NCBI GenBank assembly: GCA_003161255.1
Contig: PMOQ01000029.1
Span: 1-47,826, forward strand
From: Acidimicrobiaceae bacterium
GTDB lineage: Bacteria; Actinomycetota; Acidimicrobiia; Acidimicrobiales; RAAP-2
DNA: 47,826 nucleotides
Reading direction: 5' to 3'
A program made the position numbers and the translations under genes. The notes under the pieces were generated by a model. The model was not told the DNA's origin, searched no databases, and worked only from the letters and a program-made list of their open reading frames with translations. Of the stretch, positions 1-8,220 are shown piece by piece (the stretch's first letter is position 1; each line of letters begins with the position of its first letter).

Positions 1-72
1 CCGGTTTTACGGGACCAACCGGTATCACGGGACCAACCGGTATCACGGGACCAACGGGTGTGATGGGACCTC
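1..72 (+). repeat. 18-bp tandem repeat coding for Gly-X-Thr triplets
   Basis: Four adjacent 18-bp units (1-18, 19-36, 37-54, 55-72) share the core GG(T)ATCACGGGACCAACC. Units 2 and 3 are identical; units 1 and 4 have diverged. Read from base 3 they give Gly-Phe-Thr, Gly-Pro-Thr, Gly-Ile-Thr and so on. The array is cut by the window edge, so its true copy number is unknown. Confidence 0.9.
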
Positions 73-77
73 AGTAA
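3..77 (+). CDS. C-terminal end of a collagen-like (Gly-X-Y) repeat protein, partial
   Basis: Read from base 3, the sequence is an uninterrupted Gly-X-Y series (GFT GPT GIT GPT GIT GPT GVM GPQ) ending in TAA at 75-77. Such repeats form collagen-like triple helices in bacterial surface or exported proteins. The start lies outside the window. Ending straight after the repeat is unusual, because these proteins normally carry a globular C-terminal domain. A second frame (2 to 295) is open through the repeat and continues for about 70 residues of ordinary-looking protein to a TGA at 293-295, so a frameshift from the collagen frame into that frame near base 70 is possible. Whether this is a natural end, a pseudogene or a sequencing error cannot be decided here. 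Confidence 0.6.
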   Translation, partial: GFTGPTGITGPTGITGPTGVMGPQ

Positions 78-492
78 CCTACGCCACTCGCATTCTGGTT
101 GAAGCTCAAAATGGAATGACGCCCGCTTCTGTTGCCGGACCGCCAGTGGCGCTCGAGTCTCTGACAGCCACGCCCACTGGATTTCGCATTACCGCCCGTG
201 TCGGCACAGCGGAGCATCGGCTGTATGGACATCGTCGGATGATCACGTGGGCCATGACGGCACGAGGTAGCGCGATAGAGCCACCTGAGAAATGACATCC
301 ATCGTCTACCGCAGGTGCCATCTATGCACGGTCACTGACAACGAATCATTCGCTCTGCGTCGACTCACTGACCCCGCAGGCCGTCAACCACACGGCGGTG
401 GATGTCAACCCGCATTCGGTCGCTGCAGTCCTCTCGACTCTCGTCTCAAACCTTGAATCACGGGTAACCTCCACCAGAGGGAACGAACCGAG

Positions 493-630
493 GTGCCTGA
501 CAGTGGGAAACAATCGCCGGTGATCTGGCGCTGTGGGTCGCTCGTTCATCCGTCGGACGAGGAAACGCCGGCGGCGGGGTGTCCCAGGTGTCGCCGAATC
601 AATGAGGCGATCAGGGATGGCGGAGATTAG
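493..630 (+). CDS. Small zinc-ribbon protein, 45 aa
   Basis: A GTG at 493 opens a 45-codon frame ending TAG at 628-630. The product contains WRCGSLVHPSD, then a short Thr/Pro/Ala linker, then GCPRCRRINEAIRDG. The single Cys of WRC followed 16 residues later by CxxC, together with an upstream His, looks like a minimal zinc-ribbon or zinc-finger fold. AGAGGGA lies about 10 bases before the GTG and could be the ribosome site. It ends 20 bases before the substrate-binding-protein gene, in the same direction, so the two may be co-transcribed. No function can be assigned; a nucleic-acid or protein-docking role is only a guess. Confidence 0.5.
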   Translation: MPDSGKQSPVIWRCGSLVHPSDEETPAAGCPRCRRINEAIRDGGD

Positions 631-650
631 AAGGTCGCCGAAGGGAAGGA

Positions 651-1697
651 ATGGCCGCGCCATTTCGAGTAGGGATCCTCAACGACATGTCCGACGGACC
701 TCCAGGCCCGGGTGCAAACCTCGAAACTTGGCTGAGGCTGGCGGCCGACGACCTCATCAAGGCGTGCCGGATAGATCGGGACGTCGAGTTCGTGCACTCA
801 TGGGGCCTAGGTTTGCCTTCCGGCACCGCCGCGGCGGTCGAGCGGGCTTTTGCAGCGCTGGTGGATCAGGACGTGCTGGTGATCGTCGGCCCGGCCATTG
901 GTGACGACGCCCGGGTCGCCACGCCGCTGGCCGATCACTACCGCGTGCCTACCATCAACTGGGCTGGTACCGAACTGGGCCGCAGTGAGTACATGTTCCA
1001 CCTCCAGGTCGGATCCCACGAGGACGAGTCGATCGTCATCGCCCGCCATTTGGCCGCCACCGGAGCTGGCCGTGTGGGAGTGGTTCACGACCGGTCCCCG
1101 ATCGGACGCCGGCACCTGTCGTTTCTGGTCGACGAAGCTGAGGCGATCGGCTTAAGGGTCGCCGCTTCCGTATCGATCTCTCCCATAGCGCAGCACGCTG
1201 ATGCCCAGGTTCACTCGCTGCTCGACATCGGGATCGATGCCCTCGTGTACCTTGGCCTCGGGCTGGCCGCGCCGGCAGTGGCCTTAGCTGCATCGCAGCT
1301 CGCATGGCAAGGGCCCCGCATGATGAACACGGCCGGGATGCGCGGCTATGTCCCCGAGTTCGGAGACGCCATAGACGGATGGACCTACATCGACATGCAC
1401 TCCGACGGCAACACCACCTTGGCCGCCCTGCGTCGACGCATGAACATCGGCCCGGAAAGAGGAGCGGGACCGGCGTACGGTTACGACATGGGGCGGCTCG
1501 TTGCCGAAGCGCTCGCCCGCGCTCCCGAACGGACCCGGGAGGGGCTAAAGGCCGGTCTCGAGCAGGTCAAATGGCTGCCCGCTGCTGAGGGGCTCGAGGG
1601 GACCCTGCTGGGCTTCGGTCACCGAGACCGGGGCGCCCTGCACGGCCGCTACCTAGTCGTTCGCCAGTGGCGAGGACGAACCTCGGTCGAGGTGTAA
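651..1697 (+). CDS. ABC-transporter-type substrate-binding protein (Leu/Ile/Val-binding family) without a signal peptide
   Basis: The 348-residue product has the two-lobed type I periplasmic-binding fold: an N-terminal VGILNDMSDGP strand/loop, VLVIVGPAIGDDARVATPLADHYRVPTI for the ligand hinge region, GRVGVVHDRSPIGRRHL and a C-terminal AYGYDMGRLVAEAL helix, as in Peripla_BP_6/LivJ-like proteins. GAAGGGAAGG sits just upstream of the ATG. There is no N-terminal hydrophobic stretch or lipobox, and no permease or ATPase gene is near, so it may act in the cytoplasm as a sensor or binding protein. The family call is firm; ligand and role are unknown. Confidence 0.8.
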   Translation: MAAPFRVGILNDMSDGPPGPGANLETWLRLAADDLIKACRIDRDVEFVHSWGLGLPSGTAAAVERAFAALVDQDVLVIVGPAIGDDARVATPLADHYRVPTINWAGTELGRSEYMFHLQVGSHEDESIVIARHLAATGAGRVGVVHDRSPIGRRHLSFLVDEAEAIGLRVAASVSISPIAQHADAQVHSLLDIGIDALVYLGLGLAAPAVALAASQLAWQGPRMMNTAGMRGYVPEFGDAIDGWTYIDMHSDGNTTLAALRRRMNIGPERGAGPAYGYDMGRLVAEALARAPERTREGLKAGLEQVKWLPAAEGLEGTLLGFGHRDRGALHGRYLVVRQWRGRTSVEV

Positions 1698-1715
1698 AGG
1701 CGGACCGGCGACGCC

Positions 1716-1835
1716 CGTCAATTCGCGGCCAACGGGGCGGCAGTGGCTCTGGTCGCGCGCCGCAGGGACAGGCTCGAGGCGCTCGTCATCGAGTGCGACG
1801 TCACCGAGCACGACGAAGCCACCGAAGCCGTCGAG
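1716..1835 (+). pseudogene. Remnant of a short-chain dehydrogenase/reductase
   Basis: About 40 codons read RQFAANGAAVALVARRRD, then RLEALV, then IECDVTEHDEATEAVE. This matches the second strand/helix of an NAD(P)-dependent SDR (the arginine-rich region after the first Rossmann helix) joined directly to the CDVTD-like third-strand motif. The usual 10-20 residues between them are missing, and both the TGxxxGxG start and all catalytic parts (NNAG, S, YxxxK) are absent. No start or ribosome site is present. I read it as a decayed, internally deleted SDR fragment. Confidence 0.6.
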
Positions 1836-1991
1836 CCGTTGATCTGCACATCCTCCACCTATCGCCACCCCTCACCAGGACTCAAGCCGCCACCGCCCCT
1901 TGGTGCGGGAACGGGCGGATCGGTCCTCCGACCCAGGGCTGACCTGGGAAAACAATGCGCGTCCTTCAAGGCAGGAAGCTAGTCCGGGATG

Positions 1992-2019
1992 TTGGAGATT
2001 CGACCTACCCGGTTATACT
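1992..2019 (+). promoter_or_regulatory. Putative promoter giving a leaderless toxin-antitoxin mRNA
   Basis: TATACT at 2014-2019 matches a -10 box, and TTGGAG at 1992-1997 is a weak -35 with a 16-base spacer. A start point 7-8 bases after the -10 falls on the ATG at 2027, so the transcript would be leaderless. No Shine-Dalgarno sequence lies in front of that ATG, which fits. Confidence 0.5.
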
Positions 2020-2026
2020 CGGTGGT

Positions 2027-2245
2027 ATGACTTCTCGAGTGGGGCCAAAGGGACAGGTCGTCATTCCGAAGGTGATGCGCGATCGTTTGGGCATTGCCCC
2101 GGGCGACGAGGTGGACTTCACCCTGGAGAACGACGCTGTACGGATTGAGCCGGTACATGAGATCCGGAGCTTGCGTGGTCATCTTGCCGGGCTCGGGCTC
2201 ACCATGGCCCTTGAAGCCGATCGGCGCGCCGAGCGAGATCGATGA
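2027..2245 (+). CDS. AbrB/MazE-type antitoxin (SpoVT-AbrB domain), 72 aa
   Basis: The product begins MTSRVGPKGQVVIPKVMRDR and continues LGIAPGDEVDFTLENDAVRI. This is the swapped-hairpin AbrB DNA-binding domain (about residues 1-45), followed by a charged tail that would bind the toxin. I chose the ATG at 2027 because the domain starts there and the promoter-like TATACT ends 7 bases upstream; an in-frame upstream ATG at 1955 adds residues unlike the family. The stop overlaps the next start as ATGA at 2242-2245, typical of antitoxin-toxin coupling. It should autoregulate this promoter with VapC. Confidence 0.85.
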   Translation: MTSRVGPKGQVVIPKVMRDRLGIAPGDEVDFTLENDAVRIEPVHEIRSLRGHLAGLGLTMALEADRRAERDR

Positions 2246-2625
2246 CCGACTGCCTCGACTCGTGGGCGGTTCTCCGCTGGCTCGAAGGCGAGGAGCCAGC
2301 CGCAAGCCGAGTTGAGGCAGCGCTGTCCGCTCGCCCGGTAATGAGTTGGATCAACCTCGGCGAGGTTTCGTACATCGTTGAACGCAAAGCGGGACAAACA
2401 CAGGCCCACCTCGTCATTCGGGACCTCCGCCGCCGGTTGATATTGGACCTGCCGACCGAGGCCCGTGTGCTTGAGGCAGCCGCCATCAAGGCTCGGTACC
2501 CGATCGCCTACGCCGATGCTTTCGCAGTGGCGACAGCCATTGGCCGCGATGCAGTCCTACTCACGGGCGATCCGGAGATCCTCGACGGCGACCCGGCTTG
2601 GCCGACAGCTGATCTTCGCTCCTGA
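2242..2625 (+). CDS. vapC: PIN-domain ribonuclease toxin, VapC-like
   Basis: The 127-residue product has the PIN-domain acidic quartet in order: Asp6 in CLDSWAVLRWLEGE, Glu41 in NLGEVSYIV, Asp92 in YADAFAVATA and Asp110 in LLTGDPEI. These bind Mg2+/Mn2+ for RNA cleavage; VapC toxins of this family cut tRNA or rRNA. Length and order agree with an intact toxin. Its start overlaps the antitoxin stop (ATGA), so translation is coupled. The gene runs toward the convergent gene ending at 2734, and I see no strong terminator in the 108 bases between. Confidence 0.88.
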   Translation: MTDCLDSWAVLRWLEGEEPAASRVEAALSARPVMSWINLGEVSYIVERKAGQTQAHLVIRDLRRRLILDLPTEARVLEAAAIKARYPIAYADAFAVATAIGRDAVLLTGDPEILDGDPAWPTADLRS

Positions 2626-2733
2626 GGCGAAGTGCCGGCGCCAATAGGCGGTGAAGGTGTTGGCGGGCGGATCCGGATCGTCGCAACGACCTCACTGTGT
2701 CATGTGCACACGGCGGACTTGAAACACGCTCGG

Positions 2734-3051
2734 CTACCCGCTTTGTGAGTGACGATGCATCTCCCCGGCGTGAGCGAACCACTCCGCCCGTTTCGGGGGC
2801 GGCACATTTGCCTGTTGGAACGCCGGCCCCAGGTCCTTCTCCATAAACTCTTCCTGAGCGGCCTTTGATTCCCAGACCTCAACGACAATGAGTTTGTCTC
2901 CCGATTCCCCCGCGACATGGTGGAGCAGGGGAGGTGGCCAATCACCCGAACCCGTAGAGGGATCGACCTTGAGAATGTCAGACACCTTCTTGTACAACTC
3001 CACCGCTTCGGGCGTTTCGAACTCGAGAACAAGAACATCTGGCACGGCCAT
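2734..3051 (-). CDS. Small ABM-like (dimeric alpha/beta-barrel) protein, 105 aa
   Basis: The product starts MAVPDVLVLEFETPEAVELYKK and contains HHVAGESGDKLIVVEVWESKAAQEEFM, the strand-helix pattern of dimeric alpha/beta-barrel proteins related to antibiotic-biosynthesis monooxygenases. I chose the ATG at 3051 because AAGGGAAG stands just upstream; a longer frame to 3093 adds a Pro/Arg-rich stretch with no ribosome site. No catalytic residues can be named, and many members are stress or haem-related proteins of unknown activity. It is divergent from the GMC oxidoreductase across about 257 bases that I could not resolve into clear promoters. Confidence 0.65.
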   Translation of the reverse strand: MAVPDVLVLEFETPEAVELYKKVSDILKVDPSTGSGDWPPPLLHHVAGESGDKLIVVEVWESKAAQEEFMEKDLGPAFQQANVPPPKRAEWFAHAGEMHRHSQSG

Positions 3052-3308
3052 GCTTCCCTTCACTCGGGTGCGGCCGGACGCAGGCGGAGCCATTCCGCCC
3101 CGGCCGTCATCCCAAAGGACACCGCACTCGGCCCACCCAGGACCGAGCGAGCGAATGGTACCGCTAGCGCCGGGTTGGTGCTCGCCTCGACGTCGGAACG
3201 TCGTCGGGCGTTTCGTTGTGTCCTCGCAGGCACCCGCGTCGTCAGTCGCCGAGAGGTTTCCCTCTCCACTGTGACCTTGACCCGACGTGCCTTCACACGC
3301 ATCGAAAC

Positions 3309-5069
3309 ATGTGGCTCACCGATCAAGTGCGGACCGATCGGCTATTCGGTAGCCAGTTCCGACGCAAAATCGTGGGACTTGCCGCGGTCGCCCGCAGTTG
3401 GGGGGCCGATGGGTACGCTTCATCGGAGGTGCTAACCGACGGACGCGGCCTCCCTGCGAACACGGTCTTCGACGTTGACGTTTGCATCATTGGGACTGGA
3501 CCCGCGGGACTCACCGTTGCCCAAGAGCTGATTGGCTCCCGAGGTCGGATCCTCCTGCTCGAGCGCGGCGACGCTTCGGAACGGTTGGGCGCTGATCTTG
3601 CCACGCGCCTGGAATTCGAGAGCCCCCACTTTCCCTCTCCGCTCGAGGCGATCCATCACCAACTTGGGGGTATGGCGGCAATCTGGAACCTGCGTCTCCT
3701 CGACGAGGTGACGCCCGGCGCTCGCTATCTGCCGTTGGACCCCATCGATTTCGAGACCCGAGAATGGGTGCCCAACAGCGGTTGGCCGATCACCTTTGAC
3801 CAACTGGCGCCGTACTATCGCCGCGCCCGAACGTCGTGCGACATCGGACCGTTTGATTTTCACGGTTCGCTGCCCGACAACGGACGTGTGCCGCTGTCCA
3901 GCCCATCGGGGGCCATGGTGACCCGCCTTGAGCAGCTGGGACCGGCCACGGCGTTCACCGGTCAGCGGTTGGTGGATCTGACCGCTTCCGATCATGTCCG
4001 GGTTGTGACAAATGCGGCCGCCGTCGAGCTGACATCGGCCGACGGTACTGACGATCACATGGCAAGCATCTCGGCCCGTTCTTCGGGAGGTATCCCATTT
4101 GCGATCCGCTGTCGAGTCGTGGTCCTCGCGGCAGGCGCGATCGAGAACGCTCGCCTGCTTCTGAACTCCACTGCTGAGTGCCCGTCAGGGCTCGGGAACG
4201 GTTCCGACAACGTCGGACGATTCTTTATGGACCACCCGCGGCTGTTGCTCGGTGCCGGATCATTCCCTGACCGAGGGGCACGAGCCATGGACCTCTATGA
4301 ACGGCACCTCGCCGAGGGCCAGCTCTTGTTCGGCAAGCTCAAGCTTTCGGAAGCGGTACTGCGTCGCGAAGAGATGCTGAACGGCAATGCTCAGATCTTT
4401 CCCCATTCCCTCTCCGTTTCCCAGCTCCGGGCCGTTCGGTCTGCCCGCGTCGTCATGGAGTCCATCAAGCGTGGAACAGGTTTGGAGCGCGTTCCGAAAC
4501 ACTTCACGATGGCTACCCGGCACGCGATGGCGATGGCCCGTTATGCCCTGATCGTTCGCAACGGGAACCGGCCCGAGGTACCGGGCCGCTACTCCGATAG
4601 GTGGACCGGCATCACGGCGGGATCGTACAAGCTGACCTATCAACCAGAGCAAGCTCCCAACAGGGCGAACCGGGTCAGCTTGAGTGAGCGGCGGGACACG
4701 TCGGGGTACCGGATCGCACACCTCGATTGGCGATGGTCCGATATCGACCTTCGGAGCATCCACCGTGCGCGGCAGCTGTTTGCCGCGGAGCTTCGAGCCA
4801 GTGGTCTGGCCGACCTCGTCGATATTGAAGAAGATGGAGCGATCCCTCAAGCCGAGACAGCGCATCACCACCTCGGCACGACGCGAATGCATGACTCACC
4901 CCGCGACGGTGTCGTTGACCGCAACTGCAGGGTCCACGGATCCTCATCGGTGTATGTCGCCGGTGGTTCCGTGTTCCCTACGGGGGGTTACGCGAATCCG
5001 ACGTTGACCGTTGTCGCGCTCTCGATACGTCTGGCCGACGAGTTGAAGCGAGTGATGTCCCGGGATTGA
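3309..5069 (+). CDS. GMC-family FAD-dependent oxidoreductase
   Basis: The protein has an N-terminal FAD-binding Rossmann motif, DVDVCIIGTGPAGLTVAQEL, a later VVVLAAGAIENARLLL segment that marks the FAD site, and the GMC C-terminal block with HHHLGTTRM, GVVDRNCRVHG and VFPTGGYANPTLTVVAL. The His of HHLGTTRM and the Asn of ANPTLT are the usual catalytic pair. GMC enzymes oxidise alcohols or sugars. About 586 aa from the ATG at 3309; this start has no ribosome site, and in-frame GTG codons at 3372 and 3429 are real alternatives, the last giving an N-terminus (LTDGRGLP) like that of relatives. No cytochrome c partner is adjacent, and substrate is unknown. Confidence 0.85.
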   Translation: MWLTDQVRTDRLFGSQFRRKIVGLAAVARSWGADGYASSEVLTDGRGLPANTVFDVDVCIIGTGPAGLTVAQELIGSRGRILLLERGDASERLGADLATRLEFESPHFPSPLEAIHHQLGGMAAIWNLRLLDEVTPGARYLPLDPIDFETREWVPNSGWPITFDQLAPYYRRARTSCDIGPFDFHGSLPDNGRVPLSSPSGAMVTRLEQLGPATAFTGQRLVDLTASDHVRVVTNAAAVELTSADGTDDHMASISARSSGGIPFAIRCRVVVLAAGAIENARLLLNSTAECPSGLGNGSDNVGRFFMDHPRLLLGAGSFPDRGARAMDLYERHLAEGQLLFGKLKLSEAVLRREEMLNGNAQIFPHSLSVSQLRAVRSARVVMESIKRGTGLERVPKHFTMATRHAMAMARYALIVRNGNRPEVPGRYSDRWTGITAGSYKLTYQPEQAPNRANRVSLSERRDTSGYRIAHLDWRWSDIDLRSIHRARQLFAAELRASGLADLVDIEEDGAIPQAETAHHHLGTTRMHDSPRDGVVDRNCRVHGSSSVYVAGGSVFPTGGYANPTLTVVALSIRLADELKRVMSRD

Positions 5070-5245
5070 CGGGGCCGTCGCTCACAGGGCTGGGGGGGTT
5101 GTGTTCCCGAGGTTGGCCAAGCCACCTCCGGATGACCAGGTACAAGGCGGTTGGCTTAGTCATGTTGCCACCGAGTCAGCTCCGGCTACTTCGCAGAGCT
5201 CGGGGTGGAGTTGCCCGGTGCGCCCGATTCGCGTAGGAACGCACC

Positions 5246-6157
5246 ATGCGCTTTGGAATTTGGCCTGCTCCCGGACGCCCTTGGGGTGAGATCGTCGAAC
5301 TAGTCGCCCACTGCGAGGCGACAGGGTGGGACAGTGCCTACTTCGCAGATCACTTCATGCCCAATGGGACGGACTCGACTCCGCTGGACGGCGACACCTT
5401 GGAGTGTTGGTCCGTGATTGCAGCCTTAGCCGCCTCCGTGCCCCGCCTCACGCTGGCGTCCTTGGTCACGAGTGTGACTTATCGTCATCCGGCCGTGCTG
5501 GCCAAGATCGCGTCCGCGGTCGACCAGATCAGCCAGGGTCGCCTGGTGCTCGGCGTCGGCGCCGGGTGGCAGGAGAACGAGCACGCTGCCTACGGGATCA
5601 AGCTCGGAACCGTCAAGGAACGGTTGGACCGCTTCGAAGAGGCAATCGAGATCCTCGATTCGATGTTGCACGCCTCCCGGACGACGTTCGAGGGTGGGTA
5701 CTTCAAGGTGACCGATGCGCCGAACCAGCCGGCTCCGGCCCAGGATCGTCTTCCACTGTTGATAGGGGGCGGCGGTGAGGAGCGGACGATGCGAATCGCC
5801 GCAAAGTATGCGGATCAGTGGAACGCCTGGACGAACCCCAAACTGCTCGCTCACAAGGTTGCCGTGCTGCATGATCGGTGTGAGGAAATAGCCCGCGATC
5901 CGAGCGAGATCCACGTGTCGACCCAGGCACTGCTCTTCTTGTCGACAGACGAGACCTGGTTAGCCGAACGACGGCAGGTCGATCTCGGTCAGGCCGCCAT
6001 CATTGGCACACCCAACGAGGTCGTCGACATCGTGGCGAGCTATCGAGACGCAGGGGCCGACGAATTGATCATCCCCGACTTCACCATGGGTTCGAAGAGC
6101 CGACGGATGGACACCTGCGACCTGTTTGCCCAAGAGGTCGCCATCCACTTCCGCTAA
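5246..6157 (+). CDS. Luciferase-like (LLM) F420/flavin-dependent oxidoreductase, 303 aa
   Basis: The TIM-barrel LLM signature is clear: MRFGIWPAPG at the N-terminus, WDSAYFADHFMP, the LASLVTSVTYRHPAVLAKIASAVD strand/helix, GRLVLGVGAGWQENEH and the LPLLIGGGGEERTMRIAAKYADQWNA phosphate-binding region. In actinobacteria most such proteins use coenzyme F420. AGGAA lies shortly before the ATG. It sits alone between the GMC gene and a second LLM gene in the same direction. Substrate is not predictable from sequence. Confidence 0.85.
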   Translation: MRFGIWPAPGRPWGEIVELVAHCEATGWDSAYFADHFMPNGTDSTPLDGDTLECWSVIAALAASVPRLTLASLVTSVTYRHPAVLAKIASAVDQISQGRLVLGVGAGWQENEHAAYGIKLGTVKERLDRFEEAIEILDSMLHASRTTFEGGYFKVTDAPNQPAPAQDRLPLLIGGGGEERTMRIAAKYADQWNAWTNPKLLAHKVAVLHDRCEEIARDPSEIHVSTQALLFLSTDETWLAERRQVDLGQAAIIGTPNEVVDIVASYRDAGADELIIPDFTMGSKSRRMDTCDLFAQEVAIHFR

Positions 6158-6466
6158 CCGCGCCAAGGACGTTCGGCGCACGGGTCAGATGTAGCCAACC
6201 CGAAGAGTTCCGTGGCTTTGCATCCAACCTCGCGGCGCGTTGCCCTTATTAGGCCCCGACAAAAGGTGGACTCCCGAGGGGCAAAAGTACCCTCGACAAG
6301 TAGCTTCACCAGGCGGATCTTCGGTGAGAGCCGATGACCAGGCAGTGACACCGTCCGAGCACCAGGTCGATAACCAAGCCAGGTTGGTAACCCGGAGCAT
6401 CAGCCAAACCCGGACACTTGGAGCCGAGCCCGAGCAATCGTTCTCACCGCGAAGTAGGTTCGGCCG
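6158..6466. other. Intergenic stretch, 309 bases
   Basis: This lies between two luciferase-like genes on the same strand. I see no convincing coding frame, RNA gene or strong hairpin. It presumably holds the promoter of the second gene; no clear -35/-10 pair stands out. Confidence 0.4.
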
Positions 6467-7624
6467 GTGCGATTCGGGGTCTTCTACGAGCATCAGCTGC
6501 CTCGGCCATGGACCGAGGAGGCCGAGTATCAGCTCCTCAACAACAGCCTCGACCAGATCGAGCTGGCCGACCGGCTGGGCTATGACTACGCGTGGGAGGT
6601 CGAGCACCATTTCCTGGAGGAGTACTCCCACAGCTCGGCCCCTGAGGTGTTCCTCGCCGCGGCGAGCCAACGAACCTCGCAGATCCGACTCGGGCACGGC
6701 ATCATCCAGCTGACCACCAACCACCCGGCCCGTGTCGCCGAGCGTGTTTCCACGCTCGACCTCGTCTCGCACGGTCGGGTCGAGCTGGGTCTCGGTGAGT
6801 CTGCGACGACCACCGAACTGCACCCGTTTGATCGTCGGTTCCGCGACAAGCGGGCCGTGTGGGAAGACGGGGTCCGGGCCCTGCTCCCGATGTTCTGGAG
6901 CGACGCATGGGAGTACCACGGGGAGCATTTCGACTTCCCGCTCCGCAACGTGATCCCGAAACCACGACAGAAGCCCCACCCGCCCTTGTGGGTCGCCTGC
7001 TCACAGCTCGAGACGATCAGGATGGCCGGCATGCGCGGAATGGGCGCGCTCGGGTTTCAGTTCGTGTCGGCCGAGGCCGCGCACGCATGGGTGCACGCGT
7101 ACTACATCGCCTATACCAAGCGACTCGACAAACTCTGCGACTACGTCACCAATCCGAACATCGCAGTCGTCTCGCAGTTCATGTGCGCGCCGACCGACGA
7201 AGAAGCGGTCGCCCGTGCCGAGGGATCGTCGTTCTTCCAGTTCGCACTCGGCTATTACGGCACCCATGCGCCCGGAGTCCCGGGCGAGATCAAGCTGTGG
7301 GATGAGTTCCTTGCCTACCGTGACACCCCGGCCGGCCAGAAGGCGCGCCAAGGGGGCTTGATCGGTTCCCCCGAGACCATCCGATCGCGGCTGCGCAAGT
7401 TCGAGGAGTCGAACGTGGACCAGGTGATCCTGCTCAACCAGGCCGGCAAAAACACCCACGAGGACATCTGCTCGTCCCTCCAACTGTTCGCCGACGAGGT
7501 CATGCCCGAATTCCACGCCCGTGAGCCCGAGCACCAGGAATGGAAGCAGGCCGTCCTTGGGGGCAAGATCGAGATCGAGGAGATCGACACCGAGCCGTTC
7601 GCGGCCCCGCGCCGGGGTCGCTGA
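6467..7624 (+). CDS. Luciferase-like (LLM) flavin-dependent oxidoreductase, 385 aa
   Basis: A GTG start opens MRFGVFYEHQLPRPWTEE, then LADRLGYDYAWEVEHHFLEEYSHSS, then VAERVSTLDLVSHGRVELGLGES and PPLWVACSQLETIRMAG. The EHHF..EYSHSSAPEVFL motif is typical of the bacterial luciferase-alkanal monooxygenase branch, which uses FMNH2 with a partner reductase, rather than the shorter F420 type just upstream. The C-terminus is long and charged. No reductase gene is adjacent. Family is firm; the reaction is open. Confidence 0.85.
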   Translation: MRFGVFYEHQLPRPWTEEAEYQLLNNSLDQIELADRLGYDYAWEVEHHFLEEYSHSSAPEVFLAAASQRTSQIRLGHGIIQLTTNHPARVAERVSTLDLVSHGRVELGLGESATTTELHPFDRRFRDKRAVWEDGVRALLPMFWSDAWEYHGEHFDFPLRNVIPKPRQKPHPPLWVACSQLETIRMAGMRGMGALGFQFVSAEAAHAWVHAYYIAYTKRLDKLCDYVTNPNIAVVSQFMCAPTDEEAVARAEGSSFFQFALGYYGTHAPGVPGEIKLWDEFLAYRDTPAGQKARQGGLIGSPETIRSRLRKFEESNVDQVILLNQAGKNTHEDICSSLQLFADEVMPEFHAREPEHQEWKQAVLGGKIEIEEIDTEPFAAPRRGR

Positions 7625-7804
7625 ATCGAGCTCTACGCGCAATGTCGGCTTGTTCAGTCTTTGCTCTCTGTGACGGCGGCGACCCAGTCGTCGCGAACGT
7701 CGCTTCGGTCGCCTCGCGGCCCGCCACCGAGGTCGACTCCAGGGCCACTCGTCGTTCGCTCAGCGGCCGAGGCCGGACCAAGCAGGACTACCGTCGGGTG
7801 CACC

Positions 7805-8218
7805 ATGATCTCGGTCGTTGCACCACTCAGGAGATCGTTGCTCGCCAGGATCATGAGGTGCGGTCTCATGGCCGCAGTGTGTGTCGGTTTCGTCGGGTGC
7901 GCCTCAGTGGGGGGTTCGAACGCCGGGCAGCGACCACCTTCATCAATCGGGTTCGAGGCCGCCAAGCAAGCGTGGGAGAAGGGCGCCGCGGCCGACTCCG
8001 CTGATCAGGGGATCTGTTGGTCTCGAGCAGAGTCCGACCTGGCTCAGGACACCGATTCGGGGGAGTCCAGCGGTGCGGGGTTCAGGTCGGCCGAGCACGA
8101 GTTGCAGCAGCTCGCCGCACTGCCCGACGCTGATCAGACGCTGGCCGAGAGCGCAGGGTTTAAACACGACACCCGGGCGCTAGACACGTTCTTCGCCACG
8201 AACGGTCTCTACCGATAG
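7805..8218 (+). CDS. Small putative lipoprotein, 137 aa
   Basis: The start MISVVAPLRRSLLARIMRCG leads into a short hydrophobic run and the lipobox-like FVGC at residues 29-32, so Cys32 would be lipidated after export. An internal ATG at 7853 would give a shorter signal peptide and is also possible. The mature part is about 105 residues, rich in Ala, Asp, Ser and Gln, and resembles no domain I know. It ends two bases before the phosphopantetheinyl transferase gene, so it appears to be the first gene of that operon. Confidence 0.55.
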   Translation: MISVVAPLRRSLLARIMRCGLMAAVCVGFVGCASVGGSNAGQRPPSSIGFEAAKQAWEKGAAADSADQGICWSRAESDLAQDTDSGESSGAGFRSAEHELQQLAALPDADQTLAESAGFKHDTRALDTFFATNGLYR

Positions 8219-8220
8219 CG

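Noticed and set aside
1-72. Short direct repeats as a CRISPR array
   Set aside because: The 18-bp units are contiguous with no spacers and encode Gly-X-Thr; this is a coding tandem repeat.
346-663. A 105-codon minus-strand frame
   Set aside because: Arg/Thr-rich, no domain or ribosome site, and it overlaps the better zinc-ribbon frame on the plus strand.
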